The position numbers and the translations under genes are program-made. From contig JAHBXI010000001.1 in NCBI GenBank assembly GCA_019636515.1, forward strand, positions 620,001 through 684,000: 64,000 nucleotides of DNA, read 5' to 3'. Below the pieces are notes generated by a model. That model was given only the letters and a program-made list of their open reading frames with translations, made no database searches and had not been told where the DNA came from. This document shows positions 15,658 through 24,406 of the stretch, piece after piece; the first letter of the stretch is position 1, and each line of letters begins with the position of its first letter. Source of the stretch: Phycisphaeraceae bacterium (lineage in GTDB: Bacteria; Planctomycetota; Phycisphaerae; Phycisphaerales; UBA1924).

Positions 15658-17322
15658 GTGCTTGACCGCCCTGAAGCGGCCACGTACGCCGTTCGCGCGG
15701 GGCTGGGGGGATGGGACTGGGCCGTTCTGGCCGGGTACTTCGCCTTGCTGGTTGGGATGGGGGTTTTCCTGGCCTTCCGCGCCCGCCGCCGTACCAGCAC
15801 TTCCGGCTATTTCCTGGGCGGGGGGCAGATGCCGGTCTGGGCGGTGGCGATCTCGTTTCTCGCCACGGCACAATCCGCCGCGACGGTCCTGGGTGTCCCG
15901 GAAGACGCGTACCGGGGCGACCTGCGGTACCTCTCGACCAACATCGGGGGAATCCTGGCGGCGGTGATCCTGGCGTGGTGGTTTATCCCGGCGTATTACC
16001 GGCTTGGCGTGACGACGCCGTATCAACTCCTCGAGCATCGATTCGGCCCGGGCGCCAAACTGGCCACCAGCGCTGCGTACCTGATCGGCCGGGTGCTGGC
16101 GAGCGGGGCACGGGTCTTCATCGGGTCCGTGCCGGTGGCGATGGCGATCTTCGGGACCACCAACGGGAGCGTGGATCCCGGGCACGTGGCCGTGGCGGTC
16201 GTGATCTTCATGATCTTCGGGGCGTTGTTCACCCTCGCGGGCGGCTTGACAAGCGTGATCTGGACCGACGTGGTGCAGGTCGCGGTCTACGTGGGCGGGG
16301 CGCTGCTGGTGATCGTGGTGCTGTGGCGCGGGATCGGCATGGACACTGGAGCCGTTTTGGACGCGGTGCGGCAAGGCGCCCCGGACGGGGGATCCAAACT
16401 GCGGATCTTCTCGCTCGGCTTCGGCGGGGAGGATGGGTTCCGCTTCTCCGAGCCGTACACGCTGGTGACGGCCTGCACGGGCTGGACACTCCTGATGCTC
16501 GCCGCGTACGGGACCGACCAGGACCTGGTCCAGCGCCTGCTCGCCACACGCGATTCCCGGAGGGGTGGCTGGTCGGTGATCGGCGGGGTGCTGATGGGGA
16601 TCCCGACGGTGATGGTCTTCGCGGTGATCGGCGTCCTGCTCTGGGTGTACTACCACGCCCCCGGGAGATCTCCACCCGCGTACGTCGAGGGGGACACCGG
16701 GGAGGTCTTCCTGAAGTTCACGCTCCGGGAAATGCCCGCGGGGATGGCGGGCCTGGTGATCGCGGGGATCATGGCGGCCGGTCCGGCGGGGATCAACGCC
16801 TCGCTCAACTCGATGGCCACGACGTTCGTCAGCGATTTCTACCGTCCCCTCCGGCCGGGAAGGCCCGACGCGCACTACGTCCGGGCGGGCCGGTGGGCAA
16901 CGGCGGGATGGGCGGCGGCGCTGGGTGTCTTTGCCCTGGTCTGCATCGCGTGGAAGCAGGCCAACAACGAGACGATCCTCCCCTTTGTCCTGGGCGTGAT
17001 GGGCTTTGCGTACGCGGGAATGCTCGGCGTTTTTCTCACCGCCCTGTTTACACGCCGGGGGACAACGGCCTCGGCGGTGGCGGCGCTGGTCGTGGGGTTT
17101 GTCGCGGTCACCGCAATGCAGCCCGCGCTGATCCGCCTGTGGTGGCCGGGAGAACTGCTCGCCCGGCTGCTCCCGGGCATGTCCGCCTCGGACCTGCCCG
17201 CGCCGGAACTGGCCGCTCCCTGGAGGCTGGCCATCGGGACCATTCTCTCGACGGCGGTGGCCGCATTTCCTGCCGGGAGATCACGCGCCGTCCCGGCCTC
17301 GACTCCCCCGCCAGGCGCGTGA
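15658..17322 (+). CDS. Sodium:solute symporter (SSS family)
   Basis: Inner-membrane transporter of the LeuT-like SSS family, using the sodium gradient to import a solute; the substrate is not predictable. The 554-residue protein has about 13 membrane helices. Family marks are SGYFLGGGQMPVWAVAISFLATAQSA near residue 45, the GxxTSVIWTDVVQV stretch, and AGPAGINASLNSMATTFVSDFY, the conserved SSS signature. GTG 15658 is used because no ATG lies in frame upstream. There is no clear Shine-Dalgarno sequence and the open frame continues upstream, so the start is uncertain. It is followed after 16 bp by a ComEA-like gene. Confidence 0.9.
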   Translation: MLDRPEAATYAVRAGLGGWDWAVLAGYFALLVGMGVFLAFRARRRTSTSGYFLGGGQMPVWAVAISFLATAQSAATVLGVPEDAYRGDLRYLSTNIGGILAAVILAWWFIPAYYRLGVTTPYQLLEHRFGPGAKLATSAAYLIGRVLASGARVFIGSVPVAMAIFGTTNGSVDPGHVAVAVVIFMIFGALFTLAGGLTSVIWTDVVQVAVYVGGALLVIVVLWRGIGMDTGAVLDAVRQGAPDGGSKLRIFSLGFGGEDGFRFSEPYTLVTACTGWTLLMLAAYGTDQDLVQRLLATRDSRRGGWSVIGGVLMGIPTVMVFAVIGVLLWVYYHAPGRSPPAYVEGDTGEVFLKFTLREMPAGMAGLVIAGIMAAGPAGINASLNSMATTFVSDFYRPLRPGRPDAHYVRAGRWATAGWAAALGVFALVCIAWKQANNETILPFVLGVMGFAYAGMLGVFLTALFTRRGTTASAVAALVVGFVAVTAMQPALIRLWWPGELLARLLPGMSASDLPAPELAAPWRLAIGTILSTAVAAFPAGRSRAVPASTPPPGA

Positions 17323-17338
17323 TCGATACACTGACCCG

Positions 17339-17797
17339 ATGACCGGGGATTGCGGCAAGATCGCCGTGGATGGCCATCGAGCCACCTCACCAACCACAGT
17401 CCCCGACCGGGCCGGCGCCATTCGCGGGCCGGCGCTTTGGATCGCCGTGGGGGTGATTCTCGGAGCCTCGGCGGCGGGCATCGCGTTCAGCGCGGCTCGG
17501 GGCAGACCCCTTCCCCCCCTCCTGCCCGCGACCACCGACGCGACGCAAGGACAGGAGATTCCCGCGTCGCCCCTCTCCCGGCCGATGCCGGCGGCGCGGA
17601 AGGTCAACATCAATACCGCGTCGGCCTCGGAACTGGAGCAACTCCCGGGGATCGGCCCGACGATGGCTCGACGGATCATCGACCACCGTTCGCGGCATGG
17701 ACCGTTCCAGACGGTCGGCTCGCTGGACCGGGTGCGGGGCATCGGCCCGCGAACCATCGAACGGCTGCGACCCCTTGTGACCACGTCAAAAGAGTAA
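17339..17797 (+). CDS. comEA: ComEA-like membrane protein with helix-hairpin-helix
   Basis: A membrane helix at about residues 31-50 (ALWIAVGVILGASAAGIAFS) is followed by a Pro-rich linker. The C-terminal ~65 residues carry a double helix-hairpin-helix domain (VNINTASASELEQLPGIG, then SLDRVRGIGPRTIERL). This is the DNA-binding module of ComEA, the surface receptor that pulls DNA in during natural transformation. The length of 152 residues is normal. It lies between a symporter and mfd with no other competence gene, so a role in DNA uptake is inferred from the family only. Confidence 0.85.
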   Translation: MTGDCGKIAVDGHRATSPTTVPDRAGAIRGPALWIAVGVILGASAAGIAFSAARGRPLPPLLPATTDATQGQEIPASPLSRPMPAARKVNINTASASELEQLPGIGPTMARRIIDHRSRHGPFQTVGSLDRVRGIGPRTIERLRPLVTTSKE

Positions 17798-17900
17798 CCG
17801 GCCATGTCACAGCCGCATCCACCGTTACGATCGTCATCTATCATGGCCCAACGCGTGTCCGCTCGTCGGGGACCTGGCCGCGATCGACCAGGTCCCGGGC

Positions 17901-20900
17901 GTGCGCGCGCGCGTCGAGGCTCATCCCTTGACTTGCTTGCTCCACCACCTTCGCGGCGACGATTCGGTCTCGGGGCTCATCGCCTCGCTGCGCGACGGTC
18001 GGCGCACGGTCGTCACGGGTTCCGCCGGCTCGTTGTGCTCCCTGATGGCCGGCGCGGTGGCGGATGCACTTGCCCGGGTTGTCGTGCTGGTCCTGGCCCA
18101 CATCGACGACGCCGATGAGGCCGTCGATGAACTCGCGTCGCAGGGTGTCCCCGCGGTCCGGTTCCCCGCCCTGGAGGTCCTCCCTGGGGAAACGGGCGTG
18201 GCGCTGGACCTGTTCGCCGAACGTCTATCCGTCGAGAGATTGCTCCTGCAGCGCGCTTCGACCAGGGGGGCACTGGTCGTCGCGGCCCCGATCCAGGCCC
18301 TGATGCAATCCATCCCGGCGCCCGATCGACTGGATGGCCTGACTCGGGTGGTGTCGAACGGCGACCGGGTAGGCCCGGTGGAGTTGACCCGCTGGCTCGC
18401 CGCGGCCGGATACCAACGCCGCGACGCCGTCGAGGAGCCGGGGGACTTTGCGGTCCGGGGAGGGATCCTGGATATCTTCCCGCCGGGGGGAACGGCCGCC
18501 GACCCGGTGCGCATCGACTTCTTCGGTGACGTGGTCGAGAAGATCAACGTGGTGGACGTGGAGACGATGGGGTCGGATCGGGCGGTGCGTGAAGTCCAGT
18601 TGGTGTGCGCCGACCTGTCGGCGGTTCAATCCGACGACCGCACGGTCAACCTGCTCGACCTGCTGCCAACGGGAAGCGCCGGGATCATCGCCGAAACACT
18701 CGAAGTCGTCGAGCAGGGGCGAGGGTATTTCGAGCGGGTGATCGACGGGCGGGGCATCCACGGCCCGCCCGCGGTGCTCAAGCGCCTGGAGGCTCTTGGC
18801 TCGCTGGCGGAGATCAACCAGTTCTCGGCGGGCGCGGCGGCGGCGGACACGCGGCTTCAACTCCCGGCGGGTCTGCTGCCGTCGTTCAGCACGGACACGG
18901 CGACGGCGATGGCGGAACTTGTAACCCTGGCTCGCGATCACGGCCGGGCGCAGGTGTGGTGCCGCGGCGAAGCCGAAAAAAGCCGCCTTCTGGAGTTGAT
19001 CGCCCAGCACGCCCCGGCGTCGGAGGGATCGATCTCCGCCGTCGTCGGGTACCTGCACCGCGGGTTTGTGTGGGATCCGCCGGGTTCGCCCGATGGCCGC
19101 GTGGCCGTGGTGACCTATCACGAACTGGTCAACCGTTTCACGACACGCCGGCGGGCCGCTCGCATCGCGTCCGCGCGGGCGATGGACACGTTCTTGGACT
19201 TCCAGCCCGGGGACTTTGTCGTCCACGCGGATCACGGGATCGCCCGCTACGCCGGGCTGGTGATGCTCAAGCCCCAGGAGGTGACGGCGGAGTTCCAGGG
19301 CTCGGCGTACACCCGTCCGCGCGAGGCCGAGGAGTACCTGACGCTGGAGTTCGCGGGACGCACCAAACTCCACGTGCCGGTCAGCCGCATCGACCTGGTG
19401 CAAAGGTACGTCGGGGGGTTTTCGGGCCGCCCGCCCCTCTCGACGATCGGGGGACGAAAGTGGAAGAACCAGAAGGAGCGAGCGCTCGAGAGTGTCCGCG
19501 ACCTGGCGGGAGAACTGCTCCGCGTCCGCGCCGCGCGGGAACACATGCCCGGCATCGCGTACCCCGCCGATACCCCCTGGCAGCGGCGGTTCGAGGAGGA
19601 GTTCGCGCACGACGAGACGGAAGACCAGGTGTCGAGTCTGCTCGCCATCAAGCGCGACATGAGCACCGCCCGGCCCATGGACCGGCTCGTCTGCGGGGAC
19701 GTGGGCTTCGGCAAGACCGAACTGGCGATCCGCGCCGCGTTCAAGGCGTGCGAGTTCGGCAGGCAGGTCGCGGTGCTCGTTCCGACGACCGTGCTGGCCG
19801 AGCAGCACGAGCGCACGTTCCGCTCCCGGTTCGCGGGGTACCCCTTCCGGATCGAATCGCTCTCACGCTTCAAGTCGGAACGGGAGCAGAACCGGATCCT
19901 CGAAGACGCCAGGGCCGGCCGCGTCGACGTGATCATCGGAACGCACCGGCTCCTGTCCGCGGACGTGGTCTTCGGGGACCTGGGGCTGGTGGTGATCGAC
20001 GAGGAGCAGCGGTTCGGGGTCGAGCACAAGGAGCGGCTGCTTCGCCTGAGGCTGACCGTGGACGTGCTGACGCTCTCGGCGACTCCGATCCCGCGGACAC
20101 TCCACATGGCGATGCTCGGGATCCGGGATATCTCAAGCCTCACGACCCCGCCGGCGGATCGGCGGGCCATCGTCACGGAAGTCATCCCGTTCAACGAGCG
20201 CCGGGTGTCGCAGGCGATCTCTCGCGAACTTGCCCGCGACGGGCAGGTGTACGTCGTACACAACCGAGTCGGGGACATCGCGTCGTTCGCGGACCGGATC
20301 CGGGCGTTATCCCCTCCGGGAGCGCGGGTGGTCCACGGCCACGGCCAGATGCCGGGGCACGAACTCGAGGAGGTGATGCTGAGGTTCTTCCGGCGTGAGG
20401 CGGACATCCTCGTCTCGACGACGATCATCGAAAGCGGGCTCGACGTCCCCACCGCCAACACGATCATCATCGACGACGCCGACCGCTTCGGGCTGGCCGA
20501 ACTGCACCAGTTGCGCGGGCGCGTCGGGCGCTCTCGGCACCGGGCCTACTGCTACCTGCTCCTGCCGACCAACCGGACGGTCAAGGAGGTCGCCCAGAAG
20601 CGCCTCCGGGCGATCGAGCAGTTCGCGATGCTCGGCGCGGGGTTCAAGATCGCGATGCGCGACCTGGAGATCCGGGGCGCGGGGAACATCCTGGGCGCCG
20701 AGCAGTCGGGGCACATCGCCGCGGTCGGGTACGAGATGTACTGCCGCCTGCTCGAATCGGCGGTGCGAGACCTCCGCCGCGAGAAACGGCCCGAGCCGCC
20801 CAGCGCGGTCACCGTCGAGATCGGCGTCTCGGGGTTCATCCCAAAGGCCTATATCCCGTCCGATCAGCGGCGCCTGGAGGCCTACCGCCGCGCGGCGGTG

Positions 20901-21449
20901 GCCGCGACGGCCGACCAGATTCGAGCGGTGCGCGAGGACCTCACCGAGGCGTACGGCCCCCCTCCCACGCCCGTCGAGAGGCTCCTGGAACTGGCCGAGT
21001 TGAGGATCGCGGCGGCGGAACTGGCATGCCGGAGCGTGGTCCTGAAGGACAAGGACGTCATCTTCCGCACCGGCTCGCCCGAATCGGTCGCGGGTCGGCT
21101 CCGGGCCGGGACACCCCCAGGCCAGCGGCCATCCACCAGCGCCCCGGAAGGCGCGGGACGCGCCGCACGCAGCGCACGCGCTGGATCGTCCGGCGATGGC
21201 TCACTCCCGGGCAGAATCACCGTGCTCCCGCCCAGGTCGGGGGACACGCTCCACGAGGTGTATTTTCGGCCTCCCGAGAACTACCTGGCCGAGCCGGAAA
21301 CTCTCCTCTCGGTGGTGCGTCGGCGACTGGCGGGTCCGGGCGCTCAAGACGACTCCCGAAATGAAATCGAAGCCAATCACTGGGGCGGCACACCCGAAAA
21401 CAGAAAATCGGTAGGATCGGCGTCACGCGGCCCGACGGATCACGCTTGA
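17901..21449 (+). CDS. mfd: Transcription-repair coupling factor Mfd
   Basis: Large ATP-driven translocase that removes stalled RNA polymerase and recruits UvrA. The 1182-residue protein shows a UvrB-like N-terminal module, a CarD/RID-like RNA polymerase-binding part (PGDFVVHADHGIARYAGL near 435), Walker A GDVGFGKTE near residue 600, DEEQRFG, LSATPIPRTL, ESGLDVPTANTIII and the QLRGRVGRS motif VI, then the TRCF C-terminal domain. The C-terminal domain contains a low-complexity insert rich in Ala, Arg, Ser and Gly around residues 1075-1110. GTG 17901 is the likely start: no ATG lies in frame upstream, although the frame stays open, so a few more residues are possible. Confidence 0.96.
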   Translation: MRARVEAHPLTCLLHHLRGDDSVSGLIASLRDGRRTVVTGSAGSLCSLMAGAVADALARVVVLVLAHIDDADEAVDELASQGVPAVRFPALEVLPGETGVALDLFAERLSVERLLLQRASTRGALVVAAPIQALMQSIPAPDRLDGLTRVVSNGDRVGPVELTRWLAAAGYQRRDAVEEPGDFAVRGGILDIFPPGGTAADPVRIDFFGDVVEKINVVDVETMGSDRAVREVQLVCADLSAVQSDDRTVNLLDLLPTGSAGIIAETLEVVEQGRGYFERVIDGRGIHGPPAVLKRLEALGSLAEINQFSAGAAAADTRLQLPAGLLPSFSTDTATAMAELVTLARDHGRAQVWCRGEAEKSRLLELIAQHAPASEGSISAVVGYLHRGFVWDPPGSPDGRVAVVTYHELVNRFTTRRRAARIASARAMDTFLDFQPGDFVVHADHGIARYAGLVMLKPQEVTAEFQGSAYTRPREAEEYLTLEFAGRTKLHVPVSRIDLVQRYVGGFSGRPPLSTIGGRKWKNQKERALESVRDLAGELLRVRAAREHMPGIAYPADTPWQRRFEEEFAHDETEDQVSSLLAIKRDMSTARPMDRLVCGDVGFGKTELAIRAAFKACEFGRQVAVLVPTTVLAEQHERTFRSRFAGYPFRIESLSRFKSEREQNRILEDARAGRVDVIIGTHRLLSADVVFGDLGLVVIDEEQRFGVEHKERLLRLRLTVDVLTLSATPIPRTLHMAMLGIRDISSLTTPPADRRAIVTEVIPFNERRVSQAISRELARDGQVYVVHNRVGDIASFADRIRALSPPGARVVHGHGQMPGHELEEVMLRFFRREADILVSTTIIESGLDVPTANTIIIDDADRFGLAELHQLRGRVGRSRHRAYCYLLLPTNRTVKEVAQKRLRAIEQFAMLGAGFKIAMRDLEIRGAGNILGAEQSGHIAAVGYEMYCRLLESAVRDLRREKRPEPPSAVTVEIGVSGFIPKAYIPSDQRRLEAYRRAAVAATADQIRAVREDLTEAYGPPPTPVERLLELAELRIAAAELACRSVVLKDKDVIFRTGSPESVAGRLRAGTPPGQRPSTSAPEGAGRAARSARAGSSGDGSLPGRITVLPPRSGDTLHEVYFRPPENYLAEPETLLSVVRRRLAGPGAQDDSRNEIEANHWGGTPENRKSVGSASRGPTDHA

Positions 21450-21515
21450 TGATCGGCGACGACGCGCCGCCGCGGCTCGTCGTCGCGCCGTGCCGAACGC
21501 GCCAGGAGCCGCTGC

Positions 21516-24296
21516 GTGTCAGGTTCCCAGGGACAACACTCGCCCGCCCAGGCCGTACGGATGGCATGGTCGAGGTTTGACTCCGCAAGGGCCCCCGGAA
21601 CGGCCCCTGGGAAATCCGCCCGAGGATCCCAAGAGGGCATCGCCGGGCAGGAACCAAGTTTGTCGGCGATCCTCGCGGAGTTCGAGGGGGCGCCGAGGGC
21701 GGACCTGATCGACGCGATCATCGCCGACGCCGAGGAACGCTGGTCGCGAGCACGCCCGGCGGGGGTCGAGCATTATCAAGGCGTGTTGAAGGAGCCTCTT
21801 GCACGGGACGCGGAAGTGGTTCGCGGCCTGCTCATGTCCGAAGTCTCGGCCCGAGAGGGGGAAGATCCCGTTGAAGTGGGGCGTGACCTGAAAGCCCGTC
21901 TACCTCAACTCGCGGATGAAATCGATGCGATCACGGAACTCGCGGCGCTGATGCGGTCGGCACGTGAGCAGGAGGATGACGACCACCTCGCGGCGGGCCG
22001 GGTTCTGGGGACGTACCGGCTGGTGGATTGGCTCGGGGCAGGGTCGTTCGGGGAGGTATGGAGCGCGTGGGACACGACCCTGGAGCGCTACGTGGCGCTC
22101 AAACTGCTCCGATCACCCGAGACGACCGGATCGGGAGACGGCCAGGTGATGGGCCGAGTGCTCGCCGAGGCGCAGGCCGCGGCCGCCCTGGACCACGAGA
22201 ACATCGTGAAGGTGCATGCCGCCGGACGAATCGAAGGGACCGCCCGGTGCTACATCGACTGCCAACTCGTCGGTGATCCGGACCCGACTCCAGAGGACCG
22301 AAAGCGTGTCCGCGTCGGACGGACACTCTCGGCGCTGATGACCGATGAGTCCGGAACAACCCGCGCGATGGAGCCCCGACGCGCGGCGGAGATCATGGCG
22401 GCGGTCGGGCGAGGCGTGGCGGCGGCGCACGCCAGGGGCATCGTCCACCGGGATGTCAAACCGTCCAACATCCTGGTGACCGCGGCCGGGAAACCGATGG
22501 TTACGGACTTTGGACTGTCGATCGCCGAGCCGATGGCCTCGGTACTTGAGGGAAGCACCACCGCGACGGTCTCACTCGCCACGACCGACGGACGGGTCAC
22601 GGGTACACCCGCGTTCATGTCGCCCGAGCAGGCCGCCGGCAAGCCCGCCCTGCCCGCCTCGGATGTGTACGCCCTAGGGGCGACGCTGCGGTATCTGCTC
22701 ACCGGGAGGCTGCCGGTCGAGGCCTCCGGCCGTTACTCCCACGACCGGCGATGGGATGTCATCGAGCAACTCCGCCGAGGAGAACTACGCCCGCTGGGTG
22801 ATCGCAGGTCGGGGATCGCCCGCGACCTGTGCGCGATCTGCGACCGCGCCATGGCATGGTCGGCCGGTGACCGGTACGTCTCGGCCGACCAATTCGCCGA
22901 CGACCTGGAGGCCTGGATCGGCCATCGCCCGGTGCGGGCGCGACCGGCCGGACCGGCCCGATCCGCGGCGCTGTGGGCACGTCGCCACACGGCCGTGACC
23001 GTGGTAAGCACGCTCGCGGCCGTCGCCGGAACGGCGGGGGTGTGGCGCTACATCGTGGCGATCGATCGTGAAAGGATCCGGGCGGTCACGGCCGAGCGAC
23101 AGACCGCCGCGCACCTGGCCGAGGTCCAGAGGGAACGTTCGATCACCCAGAGCGTGAACGCGTTTCTGCAAGGAGTGCTCTCGGCGGCGGATCCCAATCT
23201 TCTGGGACATGACGTTAAGATGCTCGACGCGGTGCGATTCAGCGCGGGAGAGATCCGCGCCCGATTCCGCAAGCAGCCGCAGGTCGAGGGCAAGGTGCGG
23301 GCGACACTCGGCTCGACGTACCGGATGCTCGGGCTGTTCCCCGACGCCCGATCGGAACTGGAGCGGGCGCTGGCCATCCAGGAGCGGGAACTGGGTCCGG
23401 CGCACCGTGACACACTCTGGACGCGCCTGGCGCTGCTGGCGCTGGCGGGGGACGAGGGCGGGTCGGGAAAGTTGCTTCCCCAGTACCGGCGCCTGGCCGA
23501 CGACGCGGCGGACGCGCTGGGCTCCGGTGACAGTTTGACCCTCGCGGCGAGGATGACGCTCGGGTTGGCGCTTGCGAACGACCACCTCTTCGGGGAGGCC
23601 GCGGCGGTGCTCGATGGGGTCGTCTCCGAGGCTTCCGCCGGGTCCGAAATCGATCCGGAAAACCTGCATAAGGCCCGGATCGCGCTGGCGCAGAACCGCT
23701 TCTATCTCGGGGAGTCGGCCCGCGCGATCGAAGAACTCGAGGCGTGCATCCGGGATCTCGGGCAGACGCTCGGAGAGGACAACATCGCCCGACTCAACGC
23801 GATGACGATCCTGTCGGCGATGTACTTCGGCACGCGTCGCCCGGAGGAGGCCCGTCGATGGGGGGTTGCGGCGTACGAAGGCATGAAACGCACGCTTCCT
23901 CCCGGCCACGACCTGCTCTTTACCGCGGCCCGGGAAATCGCGATCCTCGACCTGTCCGAAGGAAACCCCCTCGGCGCGATTGACATCCTCGAACAGGAGA
24001 TCGAGACGTTCCTGAATCGCCCGGGGCACAACCCCGTCCAGTTGCCGCGATCGTGGGAAGTCCTGGGAAACGCCTACGCCCGCGCGGATCGCCTGGAGGA
24101 GGCCGCGACGGCTCTGCTCCGCGCACGGGCCGGGTTCGCCGAGATGCTCGGCGGCGAGGAGAACTCGATTGTCCGCCGGATCAGCGCCTCACTCGCCCGC
24201 GTCTACGAGCGACTGGGACGCGACGACCTGCGGGATGAGCACCGGCGCAAGGCCGGGCAGGCGGATCCGGCCACCGGCCAGGAACCCCGGCGATAA
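21516..24296 (+). CDS. Transmembrane serine/threonine protein kinase with TPR-like C-terminus
   Basis: Eukaryotic-type kinase typical of planctomycetes. GTG 21516 follows AGGAG by 7 bases. Residues 1-165 are a helical N-terminal region seen in such kinases. The kinase domain has the Gly-rich loop GAGSFGEV (174), VALK, HRDVKPSN (311), DFG (331) and SPEQAA in place of APE, so it should be active. A membrane helix lies at about 491-514, placing the kinase in the cytoplasm. The outer ~400 residues form TPR-like helical repeats that may sense or bind something. No ECF sigma factor gene is beside it, unlike many relatives. The signal and target are unknown. Confidence 0.93.
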   Translation: MSGSQGQHSPAQAVRMAWSRFDSARAPGTAPGKSARGSQEGIAGQEPSLSAILAEFEGAPRADLIDAIIADAEERWSRARPAGVEHYQGVLKEPLARDAEVVRGLLMSEVSAREGEDPVEVGRDLKARLPQLADEIDAITELAALMRSAREQEDDDHLAAGRVLGTYRLVDWLGAGSFGEVWSAWDTTLERYVALKLLRSPETTGSGDGQVMGRVLAEAQAAAALDHENIVKVHAAGRIEGTARCYIDCQLVGDPDPTPEDRKRVRVGRTLSALMTDESGTTRAMEPRRAAEIMAAVGRGVAAAHARGIVHRDVKPSNILVTAAGKPMVTDFGLSIAEPMASVLEGSTTATVSLATTDGRVTGTPAFMSPEQAAGKPALPASDVYALGATLRYLLTGRLPVEASGRYSHDRRWDVIEQLRRGELRPLGDRRSGIARDLCAICDRAMAWSAGDRYVSADQFADDLEAWIGHRPVRARPAGPARSAALWARRHTAVTVVSTLAAVAGTAGVWRYIVAIDRERIRAVTAERQTAAHLAEVQRERSITQSVNAFLQGVLSAADPNLLGHDVKMLDAVRFSAGEIRARFRKQPQVEGKVRATLGSTYRMLGLFPDARSELERALAIQERELGPAHRDTLWTRLALLALAGDEGGSGKLLPQYRRLADDAADALGSGDSLTLAARMTLGLALANDHLFGEAAAVLDGVVSEASAGSEIDPENLHKARIALAQNRFYLGESARAIEELEACIRDLGQTLGEDNIARLNAMTILSAMYFGTRRPEEARRWGVAAYEGMKRTLPPGHDLLFTAAREIAILDLSEGNPLGAIDILEQEIETFLNRPGHNPVQLPRSWEVLGNAYARADRLEEAATALLRARAGFAEMLGGEENSIVRRISASLARVYERLGRDDLRDEHRRKAGQADPATGQEPRR

Positions 24297-24339
24297 AAAA
24301 ACATGAACGGGCGTCACGCGGACCCTCCGTCCGCACTTG

Positions 24340-24406
24340 GAAGGGTGTCCTGGCCTCGAAGGGCCACGGATCACGACATTCGCGGACACCTTTCGAGGAG
24401 CAGACC
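24340..24406 (+). promoter_or_regulatory. Structured 5' leader of the C25 peptidase gene
   Basis: GAAGGGTGTCC (24340-24350) pairs with GGACACCTTTC (24384-24394), giving eleven pairs with one G-T. Inside, TGGCC (24351-24355) pairs with GGCCA (24362-24366). The Shine-Dalgarno sequence GAGGAG (24395-24400) begins directly at the foot of the stem, with ATG at 24407. Such a stem could stabilise the mRNA or control ribosome access. No known riboswitch class is recognised. Confidence 0.45.

Noticed and set aside
15383-15967. Open frame running across module 5 into the symporter
   Set aside because: It covers the terminator hairpin and is out of frame with the symporter; the composition is not protein-like.
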